Positions 1 to 8,212 of a stretch of 64,000 nucleotides of DNA are shown in pieces. A program made the translations under genes and the position numbers. Below the pieces are notes generated by a model. That model saw only the letters and a program-made list of their open reading frames with translations. It was not told the origin of the DNA and did not search any database. Origin of the DNA: Planctomycetota bacterium (GTDB lineage: Bacteria > Planctomycetota > UBA1135 > GCA-002686595); assembly GCA_020853575.1 (NCBI GenBank), contig JADYYP010000075.1, positions 1 to 64,000 on the forward strand. The letters run 5' to 3'. How positions within the stretch are numbered: position 1 is the first letter of the stretch; each line of letters opens with the position of its first letter.

Positions 1-2
1 CG

Positions 3-1364
3 GAGGGTGAGATCACGAAGAAGGACCTCGATCGAGCCCGCGAGGTCGCGCGCGACATCGACAAGCCCGGCAACAAGATCAAGGCGATCGTCAGCGTGAT
101 GATGCTGCGCGAGGGCTGGGACGTGAAGAACGTCACGGTCGTCCTCGGGCTACGGCCGTTCACCGCGAAGGCGGAGATCCTGCCCGAGCAGGTTATCGGA
201 CGGGGCTTGCGCTTGATGACAGAAGTCAGTCCCGACCGCACCCAGACCCTCGAAGTGCTGGGTACGCGGAACCTGCTCAAGGTGCTCCGCTCCCAGCTCG
301 AAGCCGAGGGCGTCGGCGTGACGACGACTAAGACGGATCCGCCTCCGCCGATCGTCATCCAGCCGCTGCAGGAACGGCTCGCCTACGACATCGCCATTCC
401 GATCACGAAGCCCAGGCTCGTGCATGACATCCGCAAGCTCTCGGAGCTGGACGTCGCGGGCCTCGACGCTATCTACGAGCAGACGGACCTTGCTGAGCAG
501 TTCCGGTTGACGCTGCGGATGGAGTTCGGAACCACCGGCACGGAGGTTCACCAAGCCGACATCGCGGGCGGCGACCGGCCGCCGTCGCAGGCCCTGCTCG
601 CGTCGATCACGAACAAGGTCATCGACCGCGCGAAGCTGCCGAACCGATTCGCCGAGCTGTATCCGGCCGTCAGGACGTACGTGGTGACCCGGTGCTTCGG
701 GCGCGAGGTCGATGTCGACGACGACAACGTGCGATCCCACCTCGCGCGGCCCGACCTGCAGGAGGGCATCGCCAAGTACCTCGCCCGCAAGATCGCGGTG
801 CTGACGATCGACAAGCGGTCGATCGAATTCGAGCGCGCCGACTTCCGGCTCTCGGAAACGAAGCCGTTCAGTTGGCGCAGGAACCTGCTCCCCGAGCCGC
901 TCGTCCTGGCGCACACCGTCTTCAACTACGTCGCCACGTACAACGACTTCGAGCGCAGCTTCGCCGTTTTCCTGAACCGGGCCAAGGACGTGCTCCGCTT
1001 CGCGGCGCTCGGCACCACCGAGCAGGGTGAGTCCGGCACGCAGTTCCGCGTCGACTACCTGAAGCCCACGGGGGCGGTCGGCTTCTATCACCCGGACTGG
1101 GTCGTCGTTCAGGAGACGCCCGAGGGGCTCGTCCACTGGATCATCGAGACGAAGGGCCGCGTCTGGGAGGGCACGGCGGCGAAGGATGCCGCGATCGAGG
1201 ACTGGTGCGACCGCGTCACGGAGAGCACCGGCACGACGTGGAAGTACCTCCGCGTCAACCAGTCGGACTTCGGGCGCGGTAAGTGGAACACTCTCGCGGA
1301 CCTGCTCGCCTCGCCGAGCTTGTTCGGTAGCGACGTCGAAGCCAATCCGAGGACCCGCACATGA
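3..1364 (+). CDS. Type III restriction Res-like helicase-nuclease (5' end missing)
   Basis: This is the C-terminal part of a superfamily 2 helicase fused to a nuclease; the frame is open to the left edge, so the start and the N-terminal ATPase motifs are missing. Early residues contain helicase motif V (MMLREGWDVKNV) and motif VI (EQVIGRGLR). Near the C-terminus, HPDWVV followed by WIIETKGR fits a PD-(D/E)XK nuclease site like that of type III restriction Res subunits, possibly the BPTD_3080-like group. Such proteins translocate on or unwind DNA and cleave it. The stop overlaps the start of the OLD-family gene by 4 bp, so the two are probably co-translated. A methyltransferase partner may lie upstream outside the window. 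The family is clear; the exact system is not. Confidence 0.8.
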   Translation, partial: EGEITKKDLDRAREVARDIDKPGNKIKAIVSVMMLREGWDVKNVTVVLGLRPFTAKAEILPEQVIGRGLRLMTEVSPDRTQTLEVLGTRNLLKVLRSQLEAEGVGVTTTKTDPPPPIVIQPLQERLAYDIAIPITKPRLVHDIRKLSELDVAGLDAIYEQTDLAEQFRLTLRMEFGTTGTEVHQADIAGGDRPPSQALLASITNKVIDRAKLPNRFAELYPAVRTYVVTRCFGREVDVDDDNVRSHLARPDLQEGIAKYLARKIAVLTIDKRSIEFERADFRLSETKPFSWRRNLLPEPLVLAHTVFNYVATYNDFERSFAVFLNRAKDVLRFAALGTTEQGESGTQFRVDYLKPTGAVGFYHPDWVVVQETPEGLVHWIIETKGRVWEGTAAKDAAIEDWCDRVTESTGTTWKYLRVNQSDFGRGKWNTLADLLASPSLFGSDVEANPRTRT

Positions 1365-3328
1365 AGATCAAGTCGATTCGGATCGAGAACTTCCGTGCCT
1401 TCAAGGACGAGACGATACTTCTCGACGACTACACCTGCTTCGTGGGTGCGAACGGAGCTGGGAAATCGACCGTCCTGTGCGCGCTCAACGTGTTCTTCCG
1501 CGAGAAGGCCAGTTCCACGCCCAACGTGGAAGAGCTACTCGAAGAGGATTTCCACCGCGCAAACACGAAGGACCCTGTGAACATCACGGTCACTTTCGTT
1601 GCATTGAGCGAAGCGGAGCAGAACGACTTCGCTGACTACTTCCGCAATGACCAGCTCGTTGTTACGGCGCAAGCACACTTCGATTCGATCGAGAAGAAAG
1701 CTCCCGTCATTCAGCACGGACAGCGAATGGGAATGAAGGACTTTGCGCCGTTCTTCGAGGCCGAGAAGGCCAAGAAGAAGGTCGGCGACTTGAAGAAGAT
1801 CTACGAGGACATTCGGAACATTCACGGGGATCTGCCGAAGCCTGGCAGCGGGCCGGCGATGGCTGACGCGTTGCGGGCGTTCGAAAGAGCGAATCCGGGT
1901 CTTACGACACTGCTCCCCAGTCCCGACCAGTTCTACGGTTTCACGGGCGACAACCTACTCGCCAAGCACGTTCAATGGGTCTACGTGCCCGCCGTGAAGG
2001 ATGCCGCGTCCGAACAGGCCGAAGCGAAGAACACCGCGATCGGACGCCTCCTCGAGCGTGGGGTGCGGGCGAAGATCAACTTTTCGGCCGAACTCAAGAA
2101 GATCGAAGATGCAGCCAGGTCCAGCTACGAGTCGATGCTCGCCGTGCAGCAGAGCGCGCTCGACTCGCTGTCGAAGTCTCTGGAGCAGCGCCTTGGCGAG
2201 TGGGCACACCCCGACGTCTCCCTCGCACTGAGATGGCAGCAGGATCCGAAGAAGTCCGTCAAAGTGGACGAGCCCTTTGCGCAAGTCTTCGCTGGTGAGG
2301 GGCCCTTCACCGGCAGCCTATTCCGGTTCGGCCACGGGCTCCAGCGAGCGTACATCCTTGCATTGCTCCAGGAACTCGCATCTTCAGGCCAGGGTGATCA
2401 GCCCACTCTGCTACTCGCCATCGAGGAACCCGAGCTCTACCAGCACCCGCCTCAGTGCAGGTATCTCGCAAGCGTTCTCACAGATCTTTCGGAGAAGCGA
2501 ACCCAGGTCATCGTCACGACGCACAGCCCGTTCTTCGTCAGCGGCGAGGTCTTCGAAAACGTTCGCCTCGTCCGAAAGAACCAGGCTCAGTCTGTCGCAA
2601 CTGTCGGGCATGGAACGAGGGAGCGAATCGGCGAGTTGCTGGCGAAGGCTACCGGCAAGAAGGAGTTGAAACGGTCCGGCGCAGCGCGCGCGAGGTTGTC
2701 GCAGTCGCTGTGGCCCAGCGTGAATGAGATCTTCTTCTCCCCGCGACTTGTGCTGTGCGAGGGCCGCGAGGACCAAGCGTACATCCTCACCTACCTGGAT
2801 CTTCTCGGTCGGCTAGACGACCTACGGCGAAATGGGTGTCACGTCGTGCCCGTGGACGGCAAGGGACCGATGGTAGTGCCGCTTGCGGTGGCTCGACACC
2901 TCGGGGTTGCCACGCTCGTCGTGTTCGATTCGGATGGTCACGAGACTCACGAGGAGGCTCGGAAGGACCATGCCAAGGACAATTCCGCGATCCTCCGGCT
3001 GTGCGGGTTCGACAACCCCGATCCGTTCCCGAAGGACACGCTGTGGTGCAGCGAGGTCGTGATGTGGGCGTCGGAGATCGGGAGCATCGTCCGCGCCGAA
3101 TTCGATCAGGAGAAGCTGAAGCCGATCTGCGAGAAAGCGCGGCTGGACCTCGGGCAAGTGAAGAACCTGTCGAAGCACCCGCTCTTCATCGCCGGCTGGC
3201 TCACCGAAGCGTGGAACGCCGGGATGCGCTCGCCGACACTGCAGCGGCTCTGCGAGTTGATCCTGGTCCACTGCGCCGCGCCCAAGTCGCGGTCGAATGA
3301 TCGGTCTACCCCGTCGTCAGCCGTCTAG
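1361..3328 (+). CDS. OLD-family ATP-dependent endonuclease (ABC ATPase + TOPRIM)
   Basis: A 655-residue protein with an SMC/RecF-like ABC ATPase followed by a TOPRIM nuclease domain. Walker A is GANGAGKST at residues 29-37, a signature-like FGHGLQRA lies at 323-330, Walker B LLLAIEEPE at about 350-358 and an H-loop THSP at 387-390. The TOPRIM domain begins near residue 463 with LVLCEGRED (E467) and has the acidic motif FDSDG at 522-526. OLD nucleases cut or nick DNA and act in phage defence, for example GajA in Gabija. The start ATG overlaps the stop of the Res-like gene (ATGA), so the pair may form one system. In Gabija the partner is a UvrD-type helicase; here it is a type III Res-like protein, so I do not call it Gabija. 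Confidence 0.88.
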   Translation: MKIKSIRIENFRAFKDETILLDDYTCFVGANGAGKSTVLCALNVFFREKASSTPNVEELLEEDFHRANTKDPVNITVTFVALSEAEQNDFADYFRNDQLVVTAQAHFDSIEKKAPVIQHGQRMGMKDFAPFFEAEKAKKKVGDLKKIYEDIRNIHGDLPKPGSGPAMADALRAFERANPGLTTLLPSPDQFYGFTGDNLLAKHVQWVYVPAVKDAASEQAEAKNTAIGRLLERGVRAKINFSAELKKIEDAARSSYESMLAVQQSALDSLSKSLEQRLGEWAHPDVSLALRWQQDPKKSVKVDEPFAQVFAGEGPFTGSLFRFGHGLQRAYILALLQELASSGQGDQPTLLLAIEEPELYQHPPQCRYLASVLTDLSEKRTQVIVTTHSPFFVSGEVFENVRLVRKNQAQSVATVGHGTRERIGELLAKATGKKELKRSGAARARLSQSLWPSVNEIFFSPRLVLCEGREDQAYILTYLDLLGRLDDLRRNGCHVVPVDGKGPMVVPLAVARHLGVATLVVFDSDGHETHEEARKDHAKDNSAILRLCGFDNPDPFPKDTLWCSEVVMWASEIGSIVRAEFDQEKLKPICEKARLDLGQVKNLSKHPLFIAGWLTEAWNAGMRSPTLQRLCELILVHCAAPKSRSNDRSTPSSAV

Positions 3329-3790
3329 CTCTGCCCCGGGCGCGGGTGAGGGCTCTGCTTCGGCCAGCGCAAGCTTCGCACGGCACCTACCGCGTCCGAC
3401 TGACGGGGGGAGTGGGTCCTCCCCGCCGCGCATGCCCTGCGGGTGACGCGGACCGCCGGATTCCCCCAGGCTGAGGGATGGAAACCGGGTTTCCAACCCC
3501 GAGGTTTCCAGCGCAGACGCTTCCAGGTCGTGGCCAGCGCGAAGGACGGCCACGGCACGCACGGGGCCCGTCGCCGGCGGAGCTCCCTCGACCAGCCGGC
3601 GCGCGGCGGTACAACTTCCCGCGGTCTCGCCCCATCGCGAGGCCCGCGCCGACAGACGCGAAGAGCCGCCTAGGTTGACGACCCAGAGGCGGCTCCCGCG
3701 GGCGGGCGCGCAAGACTGAACGCCGCGAGGGCGACGCACCCACCGGGCGTCGTTGTATCCGACCTCGTGGCCCTGCGCGAGGTGAGCCCG
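3329..3790. other. 462-bp gene-free stretch between OLD gene and element core
   Basis: No convincing gene is visible: the open frames here are arginine-rich and lack a plausible ribosome site. The stretch contains a perfect 7-bp-arm palindrome with a further half-site (annotated separately) and GC-rich sequence. It probably separates the restriction-like pair from the replication/integration genes and may contain the promoter of the latter. Confidence 0.5.
3480..3509. repeat. Palindrome GGAAACC-G-GGTTTCC plus third half-site
   Basis: Bases 3480-3494 are GGAAACCGGGTTTCC, a perfect palindrome with 7-bp arms around one G. GGTTTCC recurs at 3503-3509. The size and symmetry fit a binding site for a dimeric HTH regulator, and the element encodes three small HTH proteins. 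Position upstream of the next gene suggests an operator; this is inference. Confidence 0.5.
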
Positions 3791-4930
3791 ATGCCGGAGT
3801 CGCCCGACGAGCGACGTGAGTTCGAAGCCTGCCTGCGTGAGCACGCGGAGGCGCAAGTACGGGAGCGAGCTCGCCGCGAGAGGGTCCGGCTCGCAGAAGC
3901 CCTGAAGGGGCACCTCGAAGCGTGCTCCGAGTTCGTGCACGACTGGGGTGCCTTCGGACACCGGATGTTCCCTGAGTATCCCGACGATTGGGCTGACAAG
4001 ACACTCCTCGGACAGAGCCACTTGACCGACGAGTACACCGGGGCCGGCGACCCGACCTGGGATGACTGGGATGAAGCGAACAGGGTCGTCTGCGAAACCT
4101 GGGTCCGCTACTGGTGTCGCGCTGCGTGGGTCATCCGGCTGCTCGATTTGAACGACGTCGTGACGGGCAGCCAGCCGGACGGTGCGATCGATCGGCTCAT
4201 CCACCGCCGATTCGCGCAGCTCCTGAAGGCCACCAGTTGGTCAGCCTGCGAGGCCCGTGGACTCAAGGTCGCATCGGACCTCAGGGAGCGTCGGGCCGAA
4301 GTGGCTCGGGGCGCGACCCCGAAGCTGCGCTACCAGTTCAACCGCTACTTCCGCGAGTGGTTGCTTCCGCGCGTCTCAGCCGCGATCGAACCGCTCGTCG
4401 AGCCTCCGACCAATCCACAGGCATCGGGACCGACCGAGCTCGCGGTCGAACCGGTGGTGGTCGACGCAGCGAAGCGGAATCCTGTCGTCGTGGCGCATGC
4501 GGATGACTTCTCCTGGCTGAGTGTTGGCCCGCGAAGATTCCGGTTCACCCGCCTCCAACAGGCACGGGTCATCGAGGCGCTCTACAAGGAGTGGGTCAAG
4601 GCCGACCTCGTGGATGGTGCTACCCTTCGCAGAGAGTTTCTCGCCGAGCGCGCCGACTCCAACGCCGACATGTTCCGCATCCAGAAGGTCTTCAGCGGCA
4701 ACAATGCTCTCTTCAGCATCCTCCGCTCGCCGGCGAGGGGCCTCTGGGCGCTCTATCTGAACGAGGACGAAGAAGCCCAGAAAAAGGGCCAGTTCAAGGG
4801 ACAGTTGAAGGGCAGTGCGCTTCCCCACAGTGGGGCGCATGGCCAAGAAGAAGGCAAGCCTCGTGACACTGAGGGAGCTCGCCAAGCGACTTCGCGTCCA
4901 AGCCGCGTGGCTCCGCGCCGAAAGCGATAG
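3791..4930 (+). CDS. Hypothetical protein of the element
   Basis: I do not recognise this protein. From the ATG at 3791 it has 379 residues; a GTG at 3767 is an alternative start, but GAGGTGAG just before 3791 is a plausible ribosome site. The N-terminal half is charged and helical with many Trp and Tyr residues (for example WDDWDEA and WVRYWCRAAWVIRLL). The C-terminal part (about 245-330) has WLSVGPRRFRFTRLQQARVIEALYKEW and a later FSGNNALFSILRSP, which could be a winged-helix-like DNA-binding domain. The last ~40 residues are low complexity and overlap the next gene by 92 bp in another frame. Its place just upstream of two HTH genes and a primase suggests an element-borne role in regulation or replication, which is inference. 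Confidence 0.6.
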   Translation: MPESPDERREFEACLREHAEAQVRERARRERVRLAEALKGHLEACSEFVHDWGAFGHRMFPEYPDDWADKTLLGQSHLTDEYTGAGDPTWDDWDEANRVVCETWVRYWCRAAWVIRLLDLNDVVTGSQPDGAIDRLIHRRFAQLLKATSWSACEARGLKVASDLRERRAEVARGATPKLRYQFNRYFREWLLPRVSAAIEPLVEPPTNPQASGPTELAVEPVVVDAAKRNPVVVAHADDFSWLSVGPRRFRFTRLQQARVIEALYKEWVKADLVDGATLRREFLAERADSNADMFRIQKVFSGNNALFSILRSPARGLWALYLNEDEEAQKKGQFKGQLKGSALPHSGAHGQEEGKPRDTEGARQATSRPSRVAPRRKR

Positions 4931-5048
4931 CGGCCGGCTCCCCCACCTCCGCATCGGACGGCAACGGCTGTTCAACCTCGCCGCCGTCCAGCAGGTCCTT
5001 GCTGACCGCGCAGCCAATGCACGAGGAGGGACCGATGAGCGACGCTGA
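4839..5048 (+). CDS. Small helix-turn-helix protein (excisionase/MerR-like)
   Basis: A basic 69-residue protein starting MAKKKASLVT. The core, LRELAKRLRVQAAWLRAESD then LPHLRIGRQRLFNLAAVQQVL, matches the winged HTH of excisionase/MerR-like proteins, in which the wing carries a basic IGRQRLF-type strand. Such proteins act as recombination directionality factors or regulators of integrated elements. I chose the ATG at 4839 over an in-frame GTG at 4815 because the domain fits it. It overlaps the upstream gene by 92 bp and the next HTH gene by 14 bp, and with the integrase 3 kb downstream an excisionase role is possible but unproven. Confidence 0.65.
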   Translation: MAKKKASLVTLRELAKRLRVQAAWLRAESDSGRLPHLRIGRQRLFNLAAVQQVLADRAANARGGTDERR

Positions 5049-5349
5049 GAAAAGCGGGCGGGGCCGCCAGTTTGCTCCTGGCGAACCCCGCGATGCGTCG
5101 GCTGTGGTGCGCGACGGCGAGAGCGTACACAACGGTCACGGGTCGCTCGAGTCGCTCCTTCTTCGTCAACAAGAAGCCGCACAACTCTGCGGCGTGAGCG
5201 CGCGCGAATTTCGTCGGTGGGTAGCTCGGGGCTTCGCGCCGGCACCGATTGTTGCGCACGGCGGCCGGCCGCTCTGGTCCCGCGCAGCGCTGGCGCGCTG
5301 GGTCGACGAGCTCGAACTGCGTGCTCAGCGCCGCGGAGGCGTGAGATGA
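5035..5349 (+). CDS. Second small HTH protein (AlpA/MerR-like)
   Basis: A 104-residue protein starting MSDAEKSGRG. The first ~45 residues are polar and probably disordered; the rest, LRQQEAAQLCGVSAREFRRW then GFAPAPIVAHGGRPLWSRAAL, is an AlpA/MerR-like winged HTH with a typical substrate-side arginine-rich wing. AlpA-type regulators control excision and gene expression in P4-like elements. The start lies inside the end of the preceding HTH gene and the stop overlaps the primase start by 4 bp (ATGA at 5346-5349), so these genes are translationally coupled. Confidence 0.68.
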   Translation: MSDAEKSGRGRQFAPGEPRDASAVVRDGESVHNGHGSLESLLLRQQEAAQLCGVSAREFRRWVARGFAPAPIVAHGGRPLWSRAALARWVDELELRAQRRGGVR

Positions 5350-7943
5350 CCGCCGGCTGGAAGAGCGTCGGGAAGTGCTTGCCGTGCCCCGCCTGCGACG
5401 GCATCGACCGGTGCAGCTGGAAGGGCCACCTTCTCCACTGCTTCCGAGCGAAGAGTCCACCAGCGGGGATGCGCTTCGTACGCGACTCGAGGAGCGATCC
5501 TCGTGGAGCGATCTTCGCGCCCCTTGAGCGGCACGACGGCTCACGCCCGAACGGCCGCGGGTCCGCTCAACCATCACTCGACGCGCCGAATCGGCTTCAC
5601 CTCCGCAACGAACACGATCGCTTTCGCGAACAGCTCGCAACCGAGGGACGCGGCTCGCTGGCACGCCGGCTCGGCGTTACGCCTGCATGCCTGACCGCAC
5701 TGCAGGTCGGATGGGCGACCGCCTCGGACCTTCGGAAGCTCCGCGCCGGTGGTGCCGGCTGGAGCACAAGGCCGCCCGACGGCGCGTTCACGTTTCCCGA
5801 GCGTGACGCCGAAGGATGCATCGTCGGGTTCTCGCTGCGGACGATCGACGATCGCAAGGGCTCGCCGTCTTCGGACATCGGAGCGCGGCGCGGACTGATC
5901 GTTCCCGACGGATTCGAGACCGCGTCCGGGCCCGTACTAGTCGTCGAGGGAGCCACCGACGTCGCGGCAGCTCTCACGTTGGAGCTTCGGGCTGTTGGCA
6001 GACCGAGCAACGCGAGCGGCGTGGGCGACCTCACCGAACTCCTATGCCGCGTATCCGACGTCCTCATACTCGGCGAGAACGACTGCAAGCGGACCGGAGC
6101 CTTCCCCGGCCGCGACGGCATGCAAGCCGTCGCTCGGCAGCTCGCGCGCGCCTGGCACCGCTCCGTCCCATGCGCGCTTCCCCCGCAATGCGTCAAGGAC
6201 GTGCGTGCCTGGCTTCAGGGCCGCGTGGCTGGCGGACTCGATCTGCAGGACAGCGTCGCGTGCGGGCGAGCGGGACTCGAACTCCTCGTCGAGCTCACGG
6301 ACTGCAGCGAGTCGGTCCCGCCGGACCTCGCGTTGCCTGGGTCCGTCGCCGCATGGCGTCCGTTCCCCACGGAGCTGCTTCCAGAACCTCTGTTGCGCTT
6401 CGTGAGCGCCACCGGCCGGTCAATCGACTGCGACGAGAGCATGGTGGCGATCGCTGTGCTCGTTGCATGCGCCGGCCAGATCGGCAATGCACGACGCGTG
6501 CTCATCAAGCGTGGCTACACGCAGCCGTCGGTTCTCTGGGGTGCGATCGTCGGTGGGTCAGGCAGCGCGAAGAGCCCAGCCCTCGATGCCGCGTTCGCCC
6601 CGATCCGAGAGGACGAGTTGCGGTGCGGCGAAGAGCACGACCAAGCCCGCCGCCGCTACGAGCGTGAGCAGGTGGCGTATCTCGAAACGAGGAAGAGCGG
6701 CGTCAAGCTCGTAGCGAACGGCGAGGTTCCGGCACGGCCCGACGAGCCTCGGCGCGAGCGGCGTCTGGTCGACGACCTAACGCTGGAGGGACTCCGAGGA
6801 GCGTTGGTCGACTCCCCGCGCGGCGTCACGTGCTGTCGAGACGAGCTGGCGGGCTGGCTCGACAGCCACGATTCGTACAGGGACGGCAAAGGCGGCGATC
6901 TCTCGCGCTGGCTTTCCATGTTCGATGCCGGCCCGTTGATCGCCCTGCGGGCTGACGCGTCGCGTTGCGCCGACGTCCCGCATGCGGCTGTGTCGCTGAT
7001 CGGCGGCATCCAGCCCGGACCCGCGCGACGCCGGTTCACCCGCGAGAACATCGAGAACGGCCTACTGGCGCGCATGCTCGTCGTAGCGCCGCCGCGACGA
7101 CTCCAGCGTTGGTCTGACTTCGAGGTGTCGGGCGAAGTGTCTGGCGCATACGCGCGCGTCCTGCGGAGCCTGGGCTCGCTTCCCCTTCGCCGCGGCTCTG
7201 CCGGCGACTCACTGCCGCCCCGCGAAGTCAGGCTGTCGCCGGGTGCCGTGTCGTTGTTCCGCGACTTCGCGAATGAGGTCGGGGACCGCGTGTTCCGCGC
7301 GGACGACGACGAGGGCGCAAACTGGTCGAAGCTGCGCAACTACGCGGCTCGACTCGCGCTCGTCGACCATTCGGTGCGATTCGTCGTCGGCGAAACCGCA
7401 GACGAGTGGACTCTTGCGTCACGCAGCATGACGGTTGGCATCGAACTCGCCCGCTGGTTCGGCCACGAAGCTGAACGGATGCTTAGTACGCTCGCGGAAT
7501 CACGCGAGGAACGTGCGCTGCGTAGGGACGCTGAGTGGGTCGAACGCAGAAACGGCGTGGTCACTGCGGGCGATTTGATCGCCAAGGGCCCAAGACCACG
7601 ACCAGGCACCGCGCGCGAAGCGGAGGCACGCCTCCGACGAATGGCAGATGCCGGCTTCGGGGAGGTTCGGTTTGAGCACAGTGCCCGCGGGCCGGCAGCT
7701 CTCACGTTTCGCATCCACGTGCACGGAAGTGGAAGCGAGTTCGGCCCTGGCGGGCCCAAGAAGGCGGAACTCGCTTCCACTTCCAGTCCGGGGCACGCCG
7801 GACTGGATGGCCTGGAACATGCCGCCACGAGAGCGGACAACTGCCTGAATCGCGATGCTGAAGAGTCGTGCAGCGCCGCGAACGGGCACATCGTGGAGGC
7901 GGAACGGTTGGAGTGCGATGGGTCAGGCGGAGGGTGCCGATGA
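5346..7943 (+). CDS. TOPRIM/DUF3987 primase-helicase of the element
   Basis: An 865-residue protein starting MTAGWKSVGK. Cysteines at 11, 14, 17, 23 and His/Cys at 28-32 suggest an N-terminal primase-type zinc finger. A TOPRIM domain follows (VLVVEGATDVAAA, E201; ILGENDCK, 241-248). From about residue 340 the sequence matches DUF3987 (PEPLLRFVSATGRS), with an ATPase P-loop variant GGSGSAKSP at 403-411. The family is found in phages, plasmids and satellites and is thought to prime and unwind DNA for their replication. It is coupled to the HTH gene before it and to the XRE-like gene after it by 4-bp overlaps. An 18-bp inverted repeat lies inside its 3' end (residues ~794-813). Confidence 0.82.
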   Translation: MTAGWKSVGKCLPCPACDGIDRCSWKGHLLHCFRAKSPPAGMRFVRDSRSDPRGAIFAPLERHDGSRPNGRGSAQPSLDAPNRLHLRNEHDRFREQLATEGRGSLARRLGVTPACLTALQVGWATASDLRKLRAGGAGWSTRPPDGAFTFPERDAEGCIVGFSLRTIDDRKGSPSSDIGARRGLIVPDGFETASGPVLVVEGATDVAAALTLELRAVGRPSNASGVGDLTELLCRVSDVLILGENDCKRTGAFPGRDGMQAVARQLARAWHRSVPCALPPQCVKDVRAWLQGRVAGGLDLQDSVACGRAGLELLVELTDCSESVPPDLALPGSVAAWRPFPTELLPEPLLRFVSATGRSIDCDESMVAIAVLVACAGQIGNARRVLIKRGYTQPSVLWGAIVGGSGSAKSPALDAAFAPIREDELRCGEEHDQARRRYEREQVAYLETRKSGVKLVANGEVPARPDEPRRERRLVDDLTLEGLRGALVDSPRGVTCCRDELAGWLDSHDSYRDGKGGDLSRWLSMFDAGPLIALRADASRCADVPHAAVSLIGGIQPGPARRRFTRENIENGLLARMLVVAPPRRLQRWSDFEVSGEVSGAYARVLRSLGSLPLRRGSAGDSLPPREVRLSPGAVSLFRDFANEVGDRVFRADDDEGANWSKLRNYAARLALVDHSVRFVVGETADEWTLASRSMTVGIELARWFGHEAERMLSTLAESREERALRRDAEWVERRNGVVTAGDLIAKGPRPRPGTAREAEARLRRMADAGFGEVRFEHSARGPAALTFRIHVHGSGSEFGPGGPKKAELASTSSPGHAGLDGLEHAATRADNCLNRDAEESCSAANGHIVEAERLECDGSGGGCR
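7725..7784. repeat. 18-bp perfect inverted repeat inside primase gene
   Basis: GGAAGTGGAAGCGAGTTC at 7725-7742 and its exact reverse complement at 7767-7784 flank a 24-bp loop that itself contains GGCCC/GGGCC (7743-7756). The structure sits in frame near the 3' end of the primase-helicase gene and could form a long RNA hairpin or DNA cruciform. Confidence 0.85.
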
Positions 7944-8212
7944 ACAACCAGTGCTTGACTGATATGCAAGGTGGAGCGATTGTGTCGCTCGTGGGGAAGC
8001 GCGAGACCTTCACCGATCAGATACGCCGGGCGATCGACGCCAGCGACTTGCCCCGCCGGCAGATCTGCCTGCGGATCGTGCTGGACGAGTCGGTGATGTC
8101 GAGGTTCATGGCCGGGCGCTCGGGGCTCGCGCTGCCGACGCTCGACAGGCTCGCCGAAGTGCTGGGGCTGCGCGTGACGGTGACCAAGCGGACGCGGAGG
8201 ACGAAGCGATGA
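7940..8212 (+). CDS. Small XRE-like HTH regulator
   Basis: A 90-residue protein starting MNNQCLTDMQ. Residues ~28-80 form a HTH of the XRE/Cro type: FTDQIRRAIDASDLPRRQIC, then ESVMSRFMAGRSGLALPTLD and RLAEVLGLRV. Several planctomycete mobile elements carry such a short regulator just before the integrase. The start overlaps the primase stop (ATGA at 7940-7943) and the stop overlaps the integrase start (ATGA at 8209-8212), so it is the middle gene of a coupled primase-regulator-integrase unit. It may repress the element or act on integrase expression; the palindrome at 3480-3494 is a candidate target. Confidence 0.75.
   Translation: MNNQCLTDMQGGAIVSLVGKRETFTDQIRRAIDASDLPRRQICLRIVLDESVMSRFMAGRSGLALPTLDRLAEVLGLRVTVTKRTRRTKR

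Noticed and set aside
1-3328. Gabija system
   Set aside because: The OLD protein is compatible with GajA, but the partner is a type III Res-like protein, not a UvrD-family GajB.
3317-4204. Minus-strand open frame opposite the hypothetical gene
   Set aside because: It is Arg/Pro-rich, has no recognisable domain and shadows a better plus-strand gene.
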